Assembly (NCBI GenBank): GCA_019722365.1
Contig: JADFUC010002372.1
Coordinates: 930,001-994,000, forward strand
DNA: 64,000 bases
Origin: Lithospermum erythrorhizon
Lineage: Eukaryota; Streptophyta; Magnoliopsida; Boraginales; Boraginaceae
Direction of reading: 5' to 3'
Positions 23,600 through 36,500 of the stretch are shown in pieces (position 1 is the stretch's first letter; every line of letters starts with the position of its first letter). The position numbers were made by a program, and so were the translations under genes. The notes under the pieces were generated by a model. The model was given only the letters and a program-made list of their open reading frames with translations. It was not told where the DNA came from and searched no databases.

Positions 23600-23960
23600 T
23601 TTCATGTCGACCGGACCTTTTGGGCCTTGATTTTTGAACCCACATGGCAGGTCTCCATTTTGAACCCCAAACTTTTGACTTCAATTTTAGCCCCCAGGGC
23701 CGATTTTCACCCTAATAAAATTAAAGGGATTTTTAGCCTCGAACCTAAATTTAATAGACATTTAATTGGGTGCTATTTTCCCGGAATCCCTTATTGTCAC
23801 GAGGGTTTCGCATTAAATTTAAAGGCTCGATTGAGAACCCCCAATACATGTAATTTTTTAGTGATTCGATTTTAATTAATTTGATTAAGTCATCTTGAAA
23901 TCATTTTAATAAAAATTTAATAAATTTTCCTTTGTCTGCTGATTGCCCCTCGAACCCGAG
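23600..23960 (+). repeat. Direct repeat, copy 1 (LTR-like)
   Basis: It is shared with 28620-28930. Both contain GGTCTCCATTTTGAACCCCA or the variant AGTCTCCATTTCAACCCCGA. Both then have ATAAAATTA...GGTATTTTAGCCTC-AA-CC-AAATTTAAT, ACATTTAATT, ACGAGGGTTT, CATTAAATTT and finally TTAATAAATT. The similarity is substantial but gapped. In copy 1 it leads into the promoter-bearing segment at 24-25 kb. Confidence 0.65.
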
Positions 23961-24449
23961 GTACATACGTAGTAGGTATCGGTTCGACCCAGAGATGTTT
24001 ATTTTCAACATGAATGTAGTACATGTGGATATTTCAAGGGTTTTTACTTCAGCGTATATTTCTTTCCATGACATCCGGTCTTTGACTTATCGGATATATT
24101 GGATCATTTATTGATGAGAATTTATTACTCATCTTGATCCGGGTTACCAATGCTCCCCTCTGCAAGAGGTCCAGAGCTGGTGTTTTAACCCAATTTCGGA
24201 CTTGTTGCAGATGCATTTAAAATTTAACTATGGTCTAGGTTATAAATCGAGCCGGCCGTATGACTTTGAATGATGATTAGCTATTTATAGGGATTTGTCG
24301 TGATGAATTTGATCACGATCGAGGCCTAACTCACGACTTATAGGAGGGTTGACTCATTTAAATAATTTATTTGACACATTTGCATGTCGGTCATGGTCGT
24401 CTTTAGTCTTTGACTTTAATGAAGACTTAATTATGTGGGATTTAATGCC

Positions 24450-24570
24450 AACTTGTGTTGGGATCCCATTAATTCTCAATTTATTGGAGAATTAATTATT
24501 CGGGTTTGATGTTAACATGATGTATTACATGTTAAGACCCATTTAATTCTCAATTTATTAGAGAATTGAG
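24450..24570. repeat. Duplicated short inverted repeats
   Basis: AATTCTCAATTTATTGGAGA followed by ATT, and AATTCTCAATTTATTAGAGA followed by ATTG, occur about 75 bp apart (around 24471 and 24545). In each, AATTCTC pairs with GRGAATT around an AATTTATT loop. They sit upstream of the TATA box and may be enhancer-like duplications within an LTR. Confidence 0.6.
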
Positions 24571-24976
24571 TTATTTATTTTTAGAGGTGTAGTACTCTAA
24601 TTTATATTGATCTGAATCCTTTGGATTTGACGGAGTCAATATCTTCAGCATGAATTTATTACATTTGGATATTTTAAGATGATTATCCTCAATCCTATGA
24701 ATTTTTAGAATTAATCATCTTAATTTTGGGATTTTAATTTTTAATTAAATCCCATTTTTCGGATTTTTTGGACCCATTCGGTCTCATTTTATTCGATCGA
24801 GTCATATTTCGGGACATATTTTTATGTGAAAAATTTCGACCATCCCGACCCATAAGCATGGGGTTTTCGAACAAGGCCTATGGCTAGTTCGTTTTATTTT
24901 GTCTTGCAATTCTAGAACCTTCTTATCCAACAAAGACAAGACTCGCGGACTTTTTAGGGTAATTAGCCCGTAGGTC

Positions 24977-24986
24977 TATATATAAG
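24977..24986 (+). promoter_or_regulatory. Candidate TATA box of an LTR-type promoter
   Basis: GTCTATATATAAGGGTAG is a textbook plant TATA box. About 30 bp downstream begins a pyrimidine- and C-rich leader (25015-25045, including a run of seven C). The upstream sequence carries duplicated hairpins and one copy of a direct repeat. This is consistent with the U3/R junction of a plus-strand LTR. No gene follows within view. Confidence 0.45.
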
Positions 24987-25099
24987 GGTAGGCTGACTTC
25001 AAAAAATCAATTTTCCATCACCTTCTCCCCCCCACCCGCCCCCCTTCATTGTGGCTCACGGAGGTGAGTTTCTCCCTTTTTTGTTTGATTTTTCACTTC

Positions 25100-28000
25100 T
25101 TTCCTTTAGCGTTATATGATCATAGACCATTGTTAATGTGCTTTTTTTTTCTTTGCAAGTTCTTGGAGTTGAGTAGGAACATAAAGTTGACAACCTTTTG
25201 GGATTTTCCTCAAGCTTTTGCATAAAGGTAGCACCTTTGACTCCTTATGCATCTTTTTATATTTTTTGATGAACCTTCTTGATGATTATGCTTGTACATG
25301 CTCAACTGTAGTTTTAAATATTCATTTGAAATATTTTCAATTCGCATGATTTTGATCTCGTCAAAATTGCCTTGTTAGAAAACCGCTGCAACTTTTTCGT
25401 TATAAGTCCTGCTTGAGTCCGCCTTTATATCGATAGAAAGATAACGGGCGAGGCGGTCCTTTCTGTATATCGAGCCTCTGGCACTGGCATGTAATGAAGT
25501 TATGACTTTAAGATGTCGCTAGAAATTTTCGCTTTCATCTTTTTGTAGCTTCTTTGGGACCTCGCTCTCCCAACTCGATGTCCGATTAAGTATCAGCTCA
25601 TGGACTCGTTTATGAGTCTAGTTTCTGGGTATATTTTTCAGAATTTTCCGGGCAGCTGAAGTTGGTTGTCCAACCTCATAAGCATACGTATGCTATACCC
25701 GAAATAATATGGCTTCGAGCATCTACGTAGATGTGACGGCCTCGAGCATAGTATGGACCTTTAGAAATTTTTGCATCCCTTCCCCATGCTGACGACCCCT
25801 CTATAAGGGTCAAGTTGCTTGATTTGTTTTTCTCTTGCTTTGTAGACTAGCCAAAATGAGATAGTAAATGATCATAGGTCTTCTACTACCTTCATTATGC
25901 TTGAATTTGCCTTTGAGTCATAGCTTGGGATAGATTAACTAACATATAGATTATATATATATATATATATATATATTAGACTTAGGTACGATTGCCTGAA
26001 TGACTCGAGTATCAATGCATTTCTAAAGCATGGGAGGACGCCTTTTCCTTTCTATTGACCATGCCTGCGGAATCATTCCGCTTATGCTTTTTAGTCCTTG
26101 TCTTAGTACATCCTTTGCCCAAGTGGACGCTGAAAAAGGACGCCTCTTTGCTCTTCCAACCATCCGCCTGTTTGGCTTTCGACTCTATACCTTTTCGATT
26201 TGACGCTGGTAACGTTGAAAGCTAGAGACGACGCCCATCTTCTACTCTTTTACTTACTTAATGCTGATGTTGCCACAAGTAGGACGCGCGCCTTTTGGAT
26301 TATATAACTTCGTTGGGCATCTATCCCTTCAAGCTGTAGTACGAATCTCATACTTTAGGCTTTGACGATTTACTTTCTCGCTTGAATTTGGGATTTGATG
26401 CAATGTTATTTAGGGGACAAAGAGTTTTTCTGATAGGTTATGACTGGCCTCGAGCCTTCTGCCGCCTCAAGGTATCTTCGAGATCAAGTCAAACGTAGTT
26501 CATTTTGATGGATAGTTTAGATTTATATCCGAGAGTTTTTTGGGTATTTTATGCTCTTACCCATGAGCTAGGCAATTCTTATGCCTTTACTGTGGTTTGA
26601 TCCTTAGTACATTTTAAGACAGATTGCTTTAGGTGATAAACTACTCCAAGTGGTCGCACCTTCTTTTCTTCCCTTCTATTGTTCCAACACTTGCATATAT
26701 TCTCTTGCATGTTAGGTTCTTGATTTCCAACAAGGGCTAAGGCATCATGCAGAGCAGACATCAGCTTCCTATTCTACATCACTTGGTACTTAGTCCACAA
26801 GCACGTGGTTACGCTACAAGTGGCATCAGTATCTTCCTTATTGCATAGGACTTCATTTTCGATCCTCAATATTCAGAACTGCATGGATAGATAAAGAGGT
26901 ACCTCTATCCTTCAAGTGTTATACCATGGCATTCAAGCCATGCACTGGTACATGTTTGGCGCTACCGAGAGGCTATCACCCCACTTTGAGCTTCCGAATT
27001 TCGTATCTTACCCTTTATGTCTTTGGTGGTATTTGGCTCCAAGCATCATGACTTCAACTTGACATTAGTCCCCGTGTCCAAGGATTTTAGGAAGTTCCCT
27101 TGTATCGCATTCTGAATTGAAATCTAGCAACCTTTGTACCGAGATTATGGGCTCCACCAAAGGCTTGGGCAAATTTTTGCACTCTGGGCGGTTACTTATC
27201 AGCGAGGGTTTCACAAGAATTAACGCCTTTCACCGACTAATCTTAATTTTGGCGCTTTGAAGAATGGATTCGAGACGGTTAGCCCGATTTGCTAATTTAT
27301 TAGGTTTACATCTCTATGGCTCTTCTAAGCTCTAATGACACCGCTGACGGCCGAATCGCTTGTGATTGGCAATGGATGTCCTGTCTCAAGCTTAGAGGCG
27401 CCAAGGACAAGTCGCATATATTCTGACTGCCTTAGCAACTTAGTAGCTCTAATAACCATGTCCGGGCTTTTAGAGGCTTCGACATGATGACATATGTGTT
27501 TCGATCGCCTAAGAACAGAAGTAGTCGATTTAAGTCTCTATTCATACGGATATTTGTATGTTAAATATCAAGAGGTCTTTAAGAGTTTCATGCGGCTTCA
27601 GTAGAAAGATCCTCAAATTTACCTAGAAGATATATTTTGTCGAATCCTTGGCAACCCCACAGGAATGTTCTCGATGCATCACCGTATTAAACAACTTTAA
27701 ACTACTAGTACCTTAGTCCTCTAAGTTTTGTAGATAGTACTGAATAGAAAGTGAACTTTGCCTCGCCTGGGCCTTATTTAGGTTCCCCGTAGGTGTCGAT
27801 TCCATTCTTTCACTTTATCTTTTACCCTAAGAGCTGTGACACTTATTCATCTACACGGGCTACATGTTGTGCTCAGTTCCGGCCCATCGAAGTATTGGAA
27901 CTCAAGTGCCCATAGCCATTTGGCAATTCTTCACTGTCTATCGGGGGCGTAGTGGCTTAGCCATAATGCTTATAATCGCAGGAACTTAAATCAAGCTTGA

Positions 28001-28619
28001 CAATTTCTAGTTGTCGAACTCATCTCGCTTATCTAATGACAGAGTTTCTATCAGACATTCCTCGCCGTCCCTCGTAATGAACTCGAGGTATTATGAGGGA
28101 ACATGGACTCCATCTCCTTGTAGGTCATACGCTTCTTTTGTTTTAGAGCTTCTAAACTACTCTTGTTCTAAGTTTCGATTAGTTATCTTTCCTAACATTC
28201 GAGCGACAGAGTCATCTTCGTGTTACATCTTTTACAAATGCTTTCTACCATCCTCAAGCACGCAGAAATTTGGTCTCTGCAAGGAGGTGATACCAATCAT
28301 CATCGTTTAGTGCTATGTGTAATCAGAGTCAAGTGCATTGTTTAATTTTTGATTGCGTATCCCTAGTGTGTACACAGAGTTTATAACCACAGTCAAGCTG
28401 AGTTCTACGACACTTGTCCGCCAAAGTCCTCGATATGTGTCGGTGGAAGGTTCTCACTGCATTAGGCACTGGCCGCTTCTCTTGGTTGGACTTTTTCGTC
28501 TCTGTAGCCCCGGCAATATATTACCTGTAGCATTTTGGGCCAGGTCAGCCAGGACGCCCCCACCGGGTCCGTGTATTCAACGAATCGCCTCAAGGTAACT
28601 CATTATCCTCAGAAGTCTT
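25100..28619. other. Degraded sequence of probable transposon origin, unassigned
   Basis: This 3.5-kb interval lies between two direct repeats (23600 and 28620) and is richer in G+C than the flanks, as expected for the inside of an old LTR element. I translated stretches on both strands and recognised no gag, protease, RT, RNase H or integrase motif with confidence. Open frames at 26579-26761 (minus), 28011-28310 and 28353-28598 (plus) lack known domains. A (TA)n run is annotated separately. Confidence 0.4.
25952..25976. repeat. TA microsatellite
   Basis: An uninterrupted TA dinucleotide run of about 12 units. Confidence 0.9.
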
Positions 28620-28930
28620 TTATTCTCGATCCCCTATAACTTCCTAAGTCTCCATTTCAACCCCGAAACTTTTATAACTCAATTGAGGCCCTCAGTACGA
28701 TTTTAACGTGATAAAATTAGGTATTTTAGCCTCAAACCCCAAATTTAATGTACATTTAATTCTGTAGTTTGCTTTCTGAACCTTGCCCATACGAGGGTTT
28801 ACATTAAATTTTAGTGGCTCAATTTGGTAACCCTGAAATTAATTTGTCATTTTTTAAAGAAATGATTAAATTTGATTAATTCGCCTTTAATCATTTTAGT
28901 TTATTTTTAATAAATTCTCACTGTATACAT
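28620..28930 (+). repeat. Direct repeat, copy 2 (LTR-like)
   Basis: It is homologous to 23600-23960 in the same orientation and fades out after TTAATAAATTCTC near 28920. The promoter segment that follows copy 1 is not found here, so this copy is truncated. Confidence 0.65.
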
Positions 28931-30281
28931 TGATGTTAATGTTGTATATGACATTGGAAACAAAATAAAAAGTGTGGAACTTAAAACGTAAGTTATTATA
29001 TTTTAATAATGACGTACAATTCATCGAATTTGAAATTATATTAATACTTCATCACTTACCCTTTGATCGTAGTTAATTTATCTATTAAAATTACTCAACA
29101 TTAATCATAAATTTATAGTATTCAAATAATTTATATTTAATGATCAATATCTAATATGGTTACATATATACAATATATACAAGTATGAAGTATGTAATAT
29201 TTAATTATAAGTTAATTAATTAAATGGACCATAAATTTATAGTATTCAAATAATTTATTTTCAATACCTAAGTTACATAAATGTTTCGATATAAACTATA
29301 AGTTAATTGATAGAAAAACTTTGGTTTTAATCGAGTGAATTGACTATTTGATATCAAAGATTTAACCCAGCAAGATTGGGCGTAACTCTATTCAAAAAGC
29401 GTCTCTGCTCGATTCCTTGAGGATTAATTTCCCGATTTGTGTTTCAAATACTCACTTGCTGGTTTCGACAGTTCTCTCACAGCTTACGGAAATTGCGTAA
29501 TATCCAAAGCTGTCAAGACATCATTGCTCATGTAAGAGCTGTTGTTTCTATTGTTCTTAAATTACTTGGGCTTTTAAAATTTAATTGTCAGATGATATCG
29601 AACGACTTTTGATTCCTATAATTCGATTAAAAAAAGATTAACACTTGATAGAAAACCTAGAACATCGAACAAATTCTAATACAGATGCCCGGAAACACTT
29701 GTGGCGGCCCTACCGATTCTCTATCAGGAAGCTGGATTTAAAAACTATTTCAGAAAACTTTCAAATTAAATTGAAATGGATAAAAATATTTAATTTGTGT
29801 CCAATTAATCATAAATCGATTTAAATTCGGAGCAATGCATGGGATAACCAAATTGATCATCAACAAAGAGCCCTAAAGCAATATAGTACTCCTTCTAGGG
29901 CCATAGAGCCTAGGAAGTCTACTATGAATTGGCTCTCCTGATTTGGTAATAATTTCTTCGTGTTTATTTAAGTAATTATGTTGTTATTTTTTTTATTATA
30001 AATAATTGTTTCATTTGTTAACGTAAGTTTTTTATTAAAAGTTGTTTTATTTTTTAATATTTTTTTTATTGATTGTAACTTTTTTCTTTCCTTAAAAATT
30101 ATATTTAATAAAATACTTAGACGAAGGGAGTAATATACACTGGAGCTGTCGCACTGGAGCTGACGCGGATCACTTTGTTTGTGTGAACAAAAAACCATAA
30201 AAAACAAAATTGTTGGACCACCTCACCACCCCGAAGTTACTAAACAAATTGTTGTCCCTTTGTTGTTCAATGTTAGTTTCT
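28931..30281. other. AT-rich intergenic sequence
   Basis: No gene is supported. ATAAATTTATAGTATTCAAA then TAATTTAT occurs at about 29107 and 29230, a small duplication. Near 30118-30132, ACGAAGGGAGTAATA looks like one end of a Stowaway MITE whose partner was not found. The minus-strand open frame 29968-30207 is a low-complexity lysine/asparagine/threonine run. Confidence 0.5.
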
Positions 30282-30495
30282 TGTTAAAACCGATAAGAAT
30301 GATAAAAGAATGAATTAAGCATTAAAATAAATTCAGCGAATATACGAAAGAAACTAACTCCATATTTATAAAGACAATATCAAATACTTATTATGAATAA
30401 TAATAACTTCTACACAAGTTATTACTAAACTACATAGTAATAATAATCATTAATACTAATAATATCTTCCTGATTTATCCTGATCCATCTCAATA
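30282..30495 (-). repeat. Element D 3' LTR
   Basis: It shares with 32170-32359 the blocks CCATATTTATAAA, GACAATATCAAATACTTA and TAGTAATAATAATCATTAAT. The outer end at TGTTAA (30282) is inferred from alignment and could lie up to 35 bp further left. Confidence 0.65.
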
Positions 30496-30509
30496 CCCTC
30501 CCTCAAGTT
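30496..30509 (-). promoter_or_regulatory. Element D polypurine tract
   Basis: The minus strand reads AACTTGAGGGAGGG directly before the 3' LTR. This is the priming site for plus-strand DNA synthesis in LTR retrotransposons. Confidence 0.6.
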
Positions 30510-32151
30510 ATACGAACATCGTGAACGCCCTAACTCAAAATAAGATTTCGAATATAAAAAATCTTCTAAATCTTCATAAAACTTTCATCCGCTACTCTAT
30601 CATCTCCTCAAATTCCGCGACAATTTATCAGGGACCATGCTGCAACACAGAAAACACGCGTATATACATCGCCGACCATCAACGAGTCGTAAATGTTGAT
30701 CTGAATCAGAAATCAAACACCAAACATTTAAGCAAGAATATCGCCAAAGAACTACAACAAAAACACGGCTTGGCAGAACACTAAGTTTAATTAAAATATG
30801 ACGCACCTGAACGCTATTCTTTTCGAACTCCAAAATAGTTACAGATTTAACTGGGCTGCAACATATATCATAAAGGGGATTCTTACCCAACCTCGCATTA
30901 AACTAATCTTCTCCAACACGCGAAAAGTCAATCACAAAGATAAATCCAATAATCAAACCTCTTCAATTATTTGGCAGCACTTTCACCAACCACGCATTTA
31001 CCACAAGCATCTTAATCAATAACACGATTGAGCAACATCATCCATACTACCCAACCAACATCACGGTCGTTGATAACGCCCACTCAACAACCAATAACGC
31101 TAATGAGTAAAAACATAACTAAGCATCTGAACTTCAGTAAATAATCAAAGCCAGTTAATCATCAATGGCATTATTCTTCGCCGGAAACCAACGGTAAATA
31201 TATTATGTACGATACTTCACGGAAAGTTAAGAATCAATAGTCAGCTGAACGCCATTCTTTCGAACCCGTCGACTTCAACATGCTGAAATTTTTCGAAACC
31301 CTTCAAATTAAGACGAACGAGAACGCCATTCTTTCTTGACCTCAAGGCCAAAATCAGAATATTGCAAAACCAAACTCACTTTGGCAAGATGAATGTCATC
31401 GATAAAGAACTACTGACGCAACTCCGTATATCGATTGTTTCAACTTTTCTCCCAAGTCGGCGGAGAAACCTACAATAATCAACAACTCAATACTACTGGT
31501 ACTAACATAGCGTATCGATTAACATGATGCACCACTCTCCTCCCTCATACAATACTCCTACTTATAACAATCAATCACTCATCCAATACGGCATACATAT
31601 CATGCTGAAGAACGACTGATTCACTCCCAAATCAATCCATCTATCTAGAAACAAAATATGAAATAAGGTAAGATTTTTCTTCGATTACTTTAACTCTAAC
31701 TGTGGCTGAATAACAAGAAAAAATAGCACTGACCCCAAAATAACACAACCAATAAAATAGATCAACGCCTCTCCGGGTCAAACATAAAACATATAATAGC
31801 TGCTTGACACTAGCTGGATACCATATATTTTAACTAATCATTACCAAATTCCATAAACAAGCTTCATGCCCAACCCATCACTACTATGTATATGCCAAAC
31901 TTTCATTTAACTATAAACCGAGTAAAATAGTAAGGCCTCACAAGGTAACAAATAACAATAATAATAAATAAACGAAATCTCATTTGCACTTTCATAGTTG
32001 CAAGAAAGTGTATTATAAACTAACAGTCATGATAAATAGCTGTATGATAGGAAACTAAACTAAACAACGAGAAAACAAAGATTTTTATCCCAGTAGCATC
32101 ACACACAGTAAAACCCACCTACAGTGGCAAATGGAAAATCTCAGATCTTAT
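30510..32151 (-). pseudogene. Element D interior, no domain recognised
   Basis: A full Copia gag-pol needs roughly 4 kb, and only 1.64 kb is present. Open frames on both strands (30521-30784 plus; 30600-30890 minus; 30798-31022 plus) show no zinc knuckle, protease or polymerase motif that I can defend. The words GAACGCCATTCTTTC and ATTCTTTCG recur at about 31248 and 31320, suggesting local duplication. The interior is best treated as non-coding cargo or a heavily deleted gag. Confidence 0.4.
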
Positions 32152-32164
32152 GCCTCGATAACCA
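32152..32164 (-). promoter_or_regulatory. Element D primer-binding site
   Basis: The minus strand reads TGGTTATCGAGGC immediately after the 5' LTR. Plant Copia elements typically use TGGTATCAGAGC, complementary to the 3' end of initiator tRNA-Met. The extra T and the G for A change would weaken priming. Confidence 0.6.
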
Positions 32165-32169
32165 TGATG

Positions 32170-32359
32170 TGTTAACGATAGTAATGTAAATTATTATATC
32201 AATAATTCAGGAATAGCAACCACCCATATTTATAAAAGACAATATCAAATACTTACTAGTATAATATAATCAAGTACTGCTATTACTTAAAACTAATATA
32301 GTAATAATAATCATTAATACTAATAATGGTCTTCCTTTAATATCCCATCCATCTCAATA
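32170..32359 (-). repeat. Element D 5' LTR
   Basis: It begins on the minus strand at 32359 (TATTGAGATGG) and ends at 32170 (GTTAACA). About 190 bp is short for an autonomous Copia LTR but within the known range. Confidence 0.65.
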
Positions 32360-33560
32360 AACAAAAGTGATTTGCTTTGGGGGAGGGGGAGGTCAGCAAG
32401 TTAATTAGTGAAATTTATTGCTCTAAATTTGGCAGCCAAGTACCAATATTCCGTGACTTGCTCTCAAATACATCAAGTTCTACCTGACGATAATTATTAA
32501 TACTAATGCTTTACATCGATACGATAATATCGGGATAGAGAAAGAAAGAAAGAGGTACGGAAACGTAGATTGAATAAAATGATAAAAGCCGAAGTCAGTG
32601 CACAGTAATCGGGTATGTATGATCTCGAGGAAAGAGGGAGCCCAAAATCTAATTATGTTTTCAATATATTTCAAGGTCCAAGCCAATACGTGGAAAGTAC
32701 AAACGCTCTCAAGCTTAAAAATCTAATAACCACGCTTTGAGAATCACAGCCAAGTCTCTTTTATTAATATATATACTAATACGAACTCTAACATCAACTA
32801 ACAAATAGCATCTCTACATTTATTTCGCATTATCAACATCAAATAAACAGCTAAAACGAAACGAAGAAACCGTCACGAATGATGAATCTCAATTAAATAA
32901 ATCTAATGTAAGATTATGAGTCGGAAAGAAAAAAAGTGGAAACGGAAACGATTGAAAACGATAATAAAATTTCAACAGCGAAATTTAATCGAAAGTATGT
33001 AATGATCTAGAAAAAAAGAGATAAAATTTACCTGTTATAAGCTTTCAATATATATCGAAGGTACAACTTTCAATACGCAAATGCAATGTTCTGTTTTAAA
33101 AAATTTTAGCTGACCGCTTAATAAAACAATATATATTTTTTATAGTTAAAATTATAATAATTCTTAACCTCCATTTTTCTATATCGATCAAGGATGCTAA
33201 CTCAATCGATAAATCATTCAATTACCTCAACAGTAGATATTTAATTGGATTAAAATTGGACATTTGATGGTGGAAGAAATTACTCCGGGCCTTCACAAAC
33301 AAGGCTCTATAAACTTTTTGAAATAGTGACCTAACTTACAGCAACATCATTCATGACTCGTTGGAATAACCTTATTGGTTTATTAGGCCATGTATTTTCG
33401 GGAATAGAGGGTTGACCAAGTCATTTAGATTAGATCATGTTTTTAATTTATTGAACAATAGCTACTCTAAGTGAAAGGAAATTCAGTTCAAATCGTCATG
33501 CATGTAAGTGATAAACTAACTTAAGGCTCGTGGAGCCGAGTGTACTACTAATTTCGATTT
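32360..33560. other. AT-rich intergenic sequence
   Basis: No gene, RNA or paired repeat is visible. The minus-strand open frame at 32480-32686 has no recognisable domain. Confidence 0.5.
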
Positions 33561-36500
33561 TTATTTCATTTGTTATTTTAAAGTAATACATGTATGGCGA
33601 GGAAAGATTTTATTATTTATATATTTCATCAGAAATAATAAAACCCATTTGGGTAAATCTTTCCTCGATACAAAATAAAGTTTTATTAAACGGTCAGTTC
33701 GACTATCGCCTAGCTTATCTCCCACGTATGTCAATTCGCCACACATGGCTCGATACGAGCATGACTCCTCGAATTCTCAGCCAGCTGCCCTCGACTGACA
33801 TGATTCTGATGTGGCCCCTCGGCATTTGTGATTCGCCTGATTTAAGCATGGCCCAAACGGGCGCTCAAAGAAATTTTTGATCCTGTGATGGTCATGCTGG
33901 ACTGATTTTATCTCTTGACTTCTCATTCTCGATGCAATGGACGCGGACCGAGGACCTCTCTTCGACATATGGGTCAAGTAAAGTGCGTACTGGGCCATTC
34001 TTTGATACGCACGGGCCGGGCGCTGATTTTCGACTTTGTACGCGAAATGTTTTATCAATACTGATTAGACGTTACTACTGAACGTCAATCTCTCTTGATA
34101 CGTGTTAGCGGTGGATTTTTGACGATGCGACTTGGGAGACGTGTCCTCGCTGATGCTTCAAAGAAATTGTCTCCGTACCGGATTCAGTTCAGTGGGCCTG
34201 GCACAGAAGACTAACTTGGCTGAACCGTAGCTTCAAGGCCGGGTTCCAGCTAATAGTGGCTCCTGCAGCCTTCCTCGTAGACCAAGGCTGGATGTGTAGT
34301 GAGGGCTTCATAGATTGATCCTATTCTAATCTCATTGTCAAGTAGGCCTTAACAACAGATTCCTACAAACATTTGAGTCTCAAAGTGGCTACTTAGCTTC
34401 TCATCAAGCTGGGATTGGCCGCCCTTTTCTTTTGAGGTATTAGCTCCTATTTGCAATGGGGCGTTTGCATTGATCCTCTCCTACTGATTCGTGCGTATAC
34501 TTTAGCGCCGTGGCTTCCTGTGAAGCTGGTTTGGGACGGACAACTCCGCCTGGCCGGATTTCGATTCACGCCTCACGGGTTTCGACGCTTACTGTGCTGG
34601 AGCGCCTTTAAGCTCAACTTCCCATTTGATTTTAGTATGCTTTAACAATGGCTTTCTACAAATTATTGGGATGGATACCCATTTCTGCCGACTTTTGGAT
34701 CGGGCCGCCTCCTCAATACGTATTCTACCTGGCCTCCATTTGAAGTCCTCCAAGTCTGTAGGTATTCAAAGCCCAGCACATTTCTCTTTGAATCTCTCAA
34801 GTTTGAGGTATTTTTGTGTCTTGTTGGGCTCCCCACATCTTCTTCTTTGTTTTCTCAAGCAGCCTTTTCCACCTCTCTGTCTTCGAGTTTTCTACCCTTT
34901 CAATTTACAAAATATAGCTATTTATGTGTTTTCTGCCCTGCTTTCCTCGATCGTTGATCCATCTCTTATGAGGATCATGATCCCACCCATCATTTAATTA
35001 AATTACCGAGGCATCACCTGCACTCTGTCAGTTTGAATAAAATGTTGTCAATATTTTAACAAATCAACTTAGCCATGAGAATTCTTGGGCCGTCAAATTG
35101 ATTTTAGGTGTGTGATAGCCTATTTGTTTTATCGGCCATTTTGAAATTGCTTGCCTACAAACCTCATTTTTTATTTCACTTTATGCTTCGCTTATTATTA
35201 AATCATAAATTTAGGGAATCCTATTTTAATGCCACATCATCATACGAGGTATAAAATTATGTTTAATTTAATAATAAACCCTAATTTTACCCTAGTAATT
35301 AATTTCAGCAAGCAAATATCAACCCTTTAATTAATGCGGTCCAATCTCTTGATTGAGGTTCGGCCGAAATCCTAATCACATGTAATCAGGTGATTGGTCA
35401 GGAATTACTAAACTAAATAAATTCAAATAAATTAAAGTTTATTCATTTAAATTAATTAATTTTTAATTTGCCTAAAACGCCTCTAACTCGGGCACATATG
35501 TAGTAATGCCGGTGTTCGATCCCCCACCCTAGCCCCTATAGCTTGTATATGTATTGGCTCATGTACTGTGGTTTAACTTCATTGGCCTGCATACCCTGAA
35601 TCTTTGTAATCTCCTGTGGATTTTCTAAGCAATAGGTAGGCGATACTACCTTAATTTCTAATTTAAGAAATTAATTGTCATCTTGGGTATGTTCTGACAT
35701 AAATCTGATGTTATGTCAGGGTCTTGATCTTTGGGCTTCATTAACATGATTTCGGTTCAACCCGTATTTTCAAGCTCTTCAATGCATTGGATGACTCATG
35801 AGCTTGAGTTTCAACACCTAAGCCGGGATAGTGAGGCCGAAAAATCTGTATTGGTTGCTGACAGTAGTAGTGATAATAAGTCACTTCTTTTTTTTTGTCT
35901 AAGTCACTTTTTTTCCAAGTTGCTTAATAACCCTGTGGACCTTTCGACCTTGTGATTTTCGAAAATCACAAGGTAGCTAGTGGTCCACCTTCTTCGTCTT
36001 GTTGGACACCTTTTGGTCTTGATCTTGCTTCCTTTTCATAAACCTTTTCTCATAGGATGATACTTCATTATTTGCATTAAAGGAAAAAAATTCTCACCCC
36101 TCTTGCATAGGGGAGGCCGAACACCACCAACGAAAAAAAGTGATCATGACAATTATTATTGTCATTCGTCGTTGAGGTGGCCTAAGCCAAGTCTTCCTAA
36201 TAACATAACATGTGAAGACTTGTGAGCGACAGTTCTGAGGTTCACCGGCTCCCCTGGCCACCATTTAAAACATACAATTATCCTGACACACTTTCTCTAT
36301 ATACGTCATGTACTGACATTGCCTCGCCGAGAAGTGCTCAGATATCCTCGCCACAAAGGATCGCGAAGGAGCGTGAAAGGGTCGGCCGTGGTACTTGAGC
36401 TGGTCGCAGCGAACACGTACACCTCGACGCATCGTTGCATGGCAGATTTGCAAGAGCAGAAGAAATACGCAGTAGACAAAGCCGAACAACCTTACTGCGC

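Larger units (their letters stand above)
30282..32359 (-). mobile_element. Element D: small minus-strand LTR retroelement
   Basis: Direct repeats of about 200 bp (30282-30495 and 32170-32359) flank 1.67 kb. Read on the minus strand, the LTRs start TATTGAGATGG (a TG to TA change at the terminus) and share TAGTATTAATGATTATTATT, then ACTA. The 5' LTR is followed by TGGTTATCGAGGCATAAGAT (32145-32164). This is one insertion away from the initiator-methionine primer-binding site TGGTATCAGAGC. The 3' LTR is preceded by the purine-rich AACTTGAGGGAGGG (30496-30509), the usual polypurine tract of Ty1/Copia-type elements. The interior is too short for a full pol, so the element is non-autonomous or deleted. 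Confidence 0.7.

Noticed and set aside
30521..31022. Open frames of 74-96 residues inside element D
   Set aside because: They overlap on both strands and have no zinc-finger, protease or polymerase motif, so they are not called as gag.
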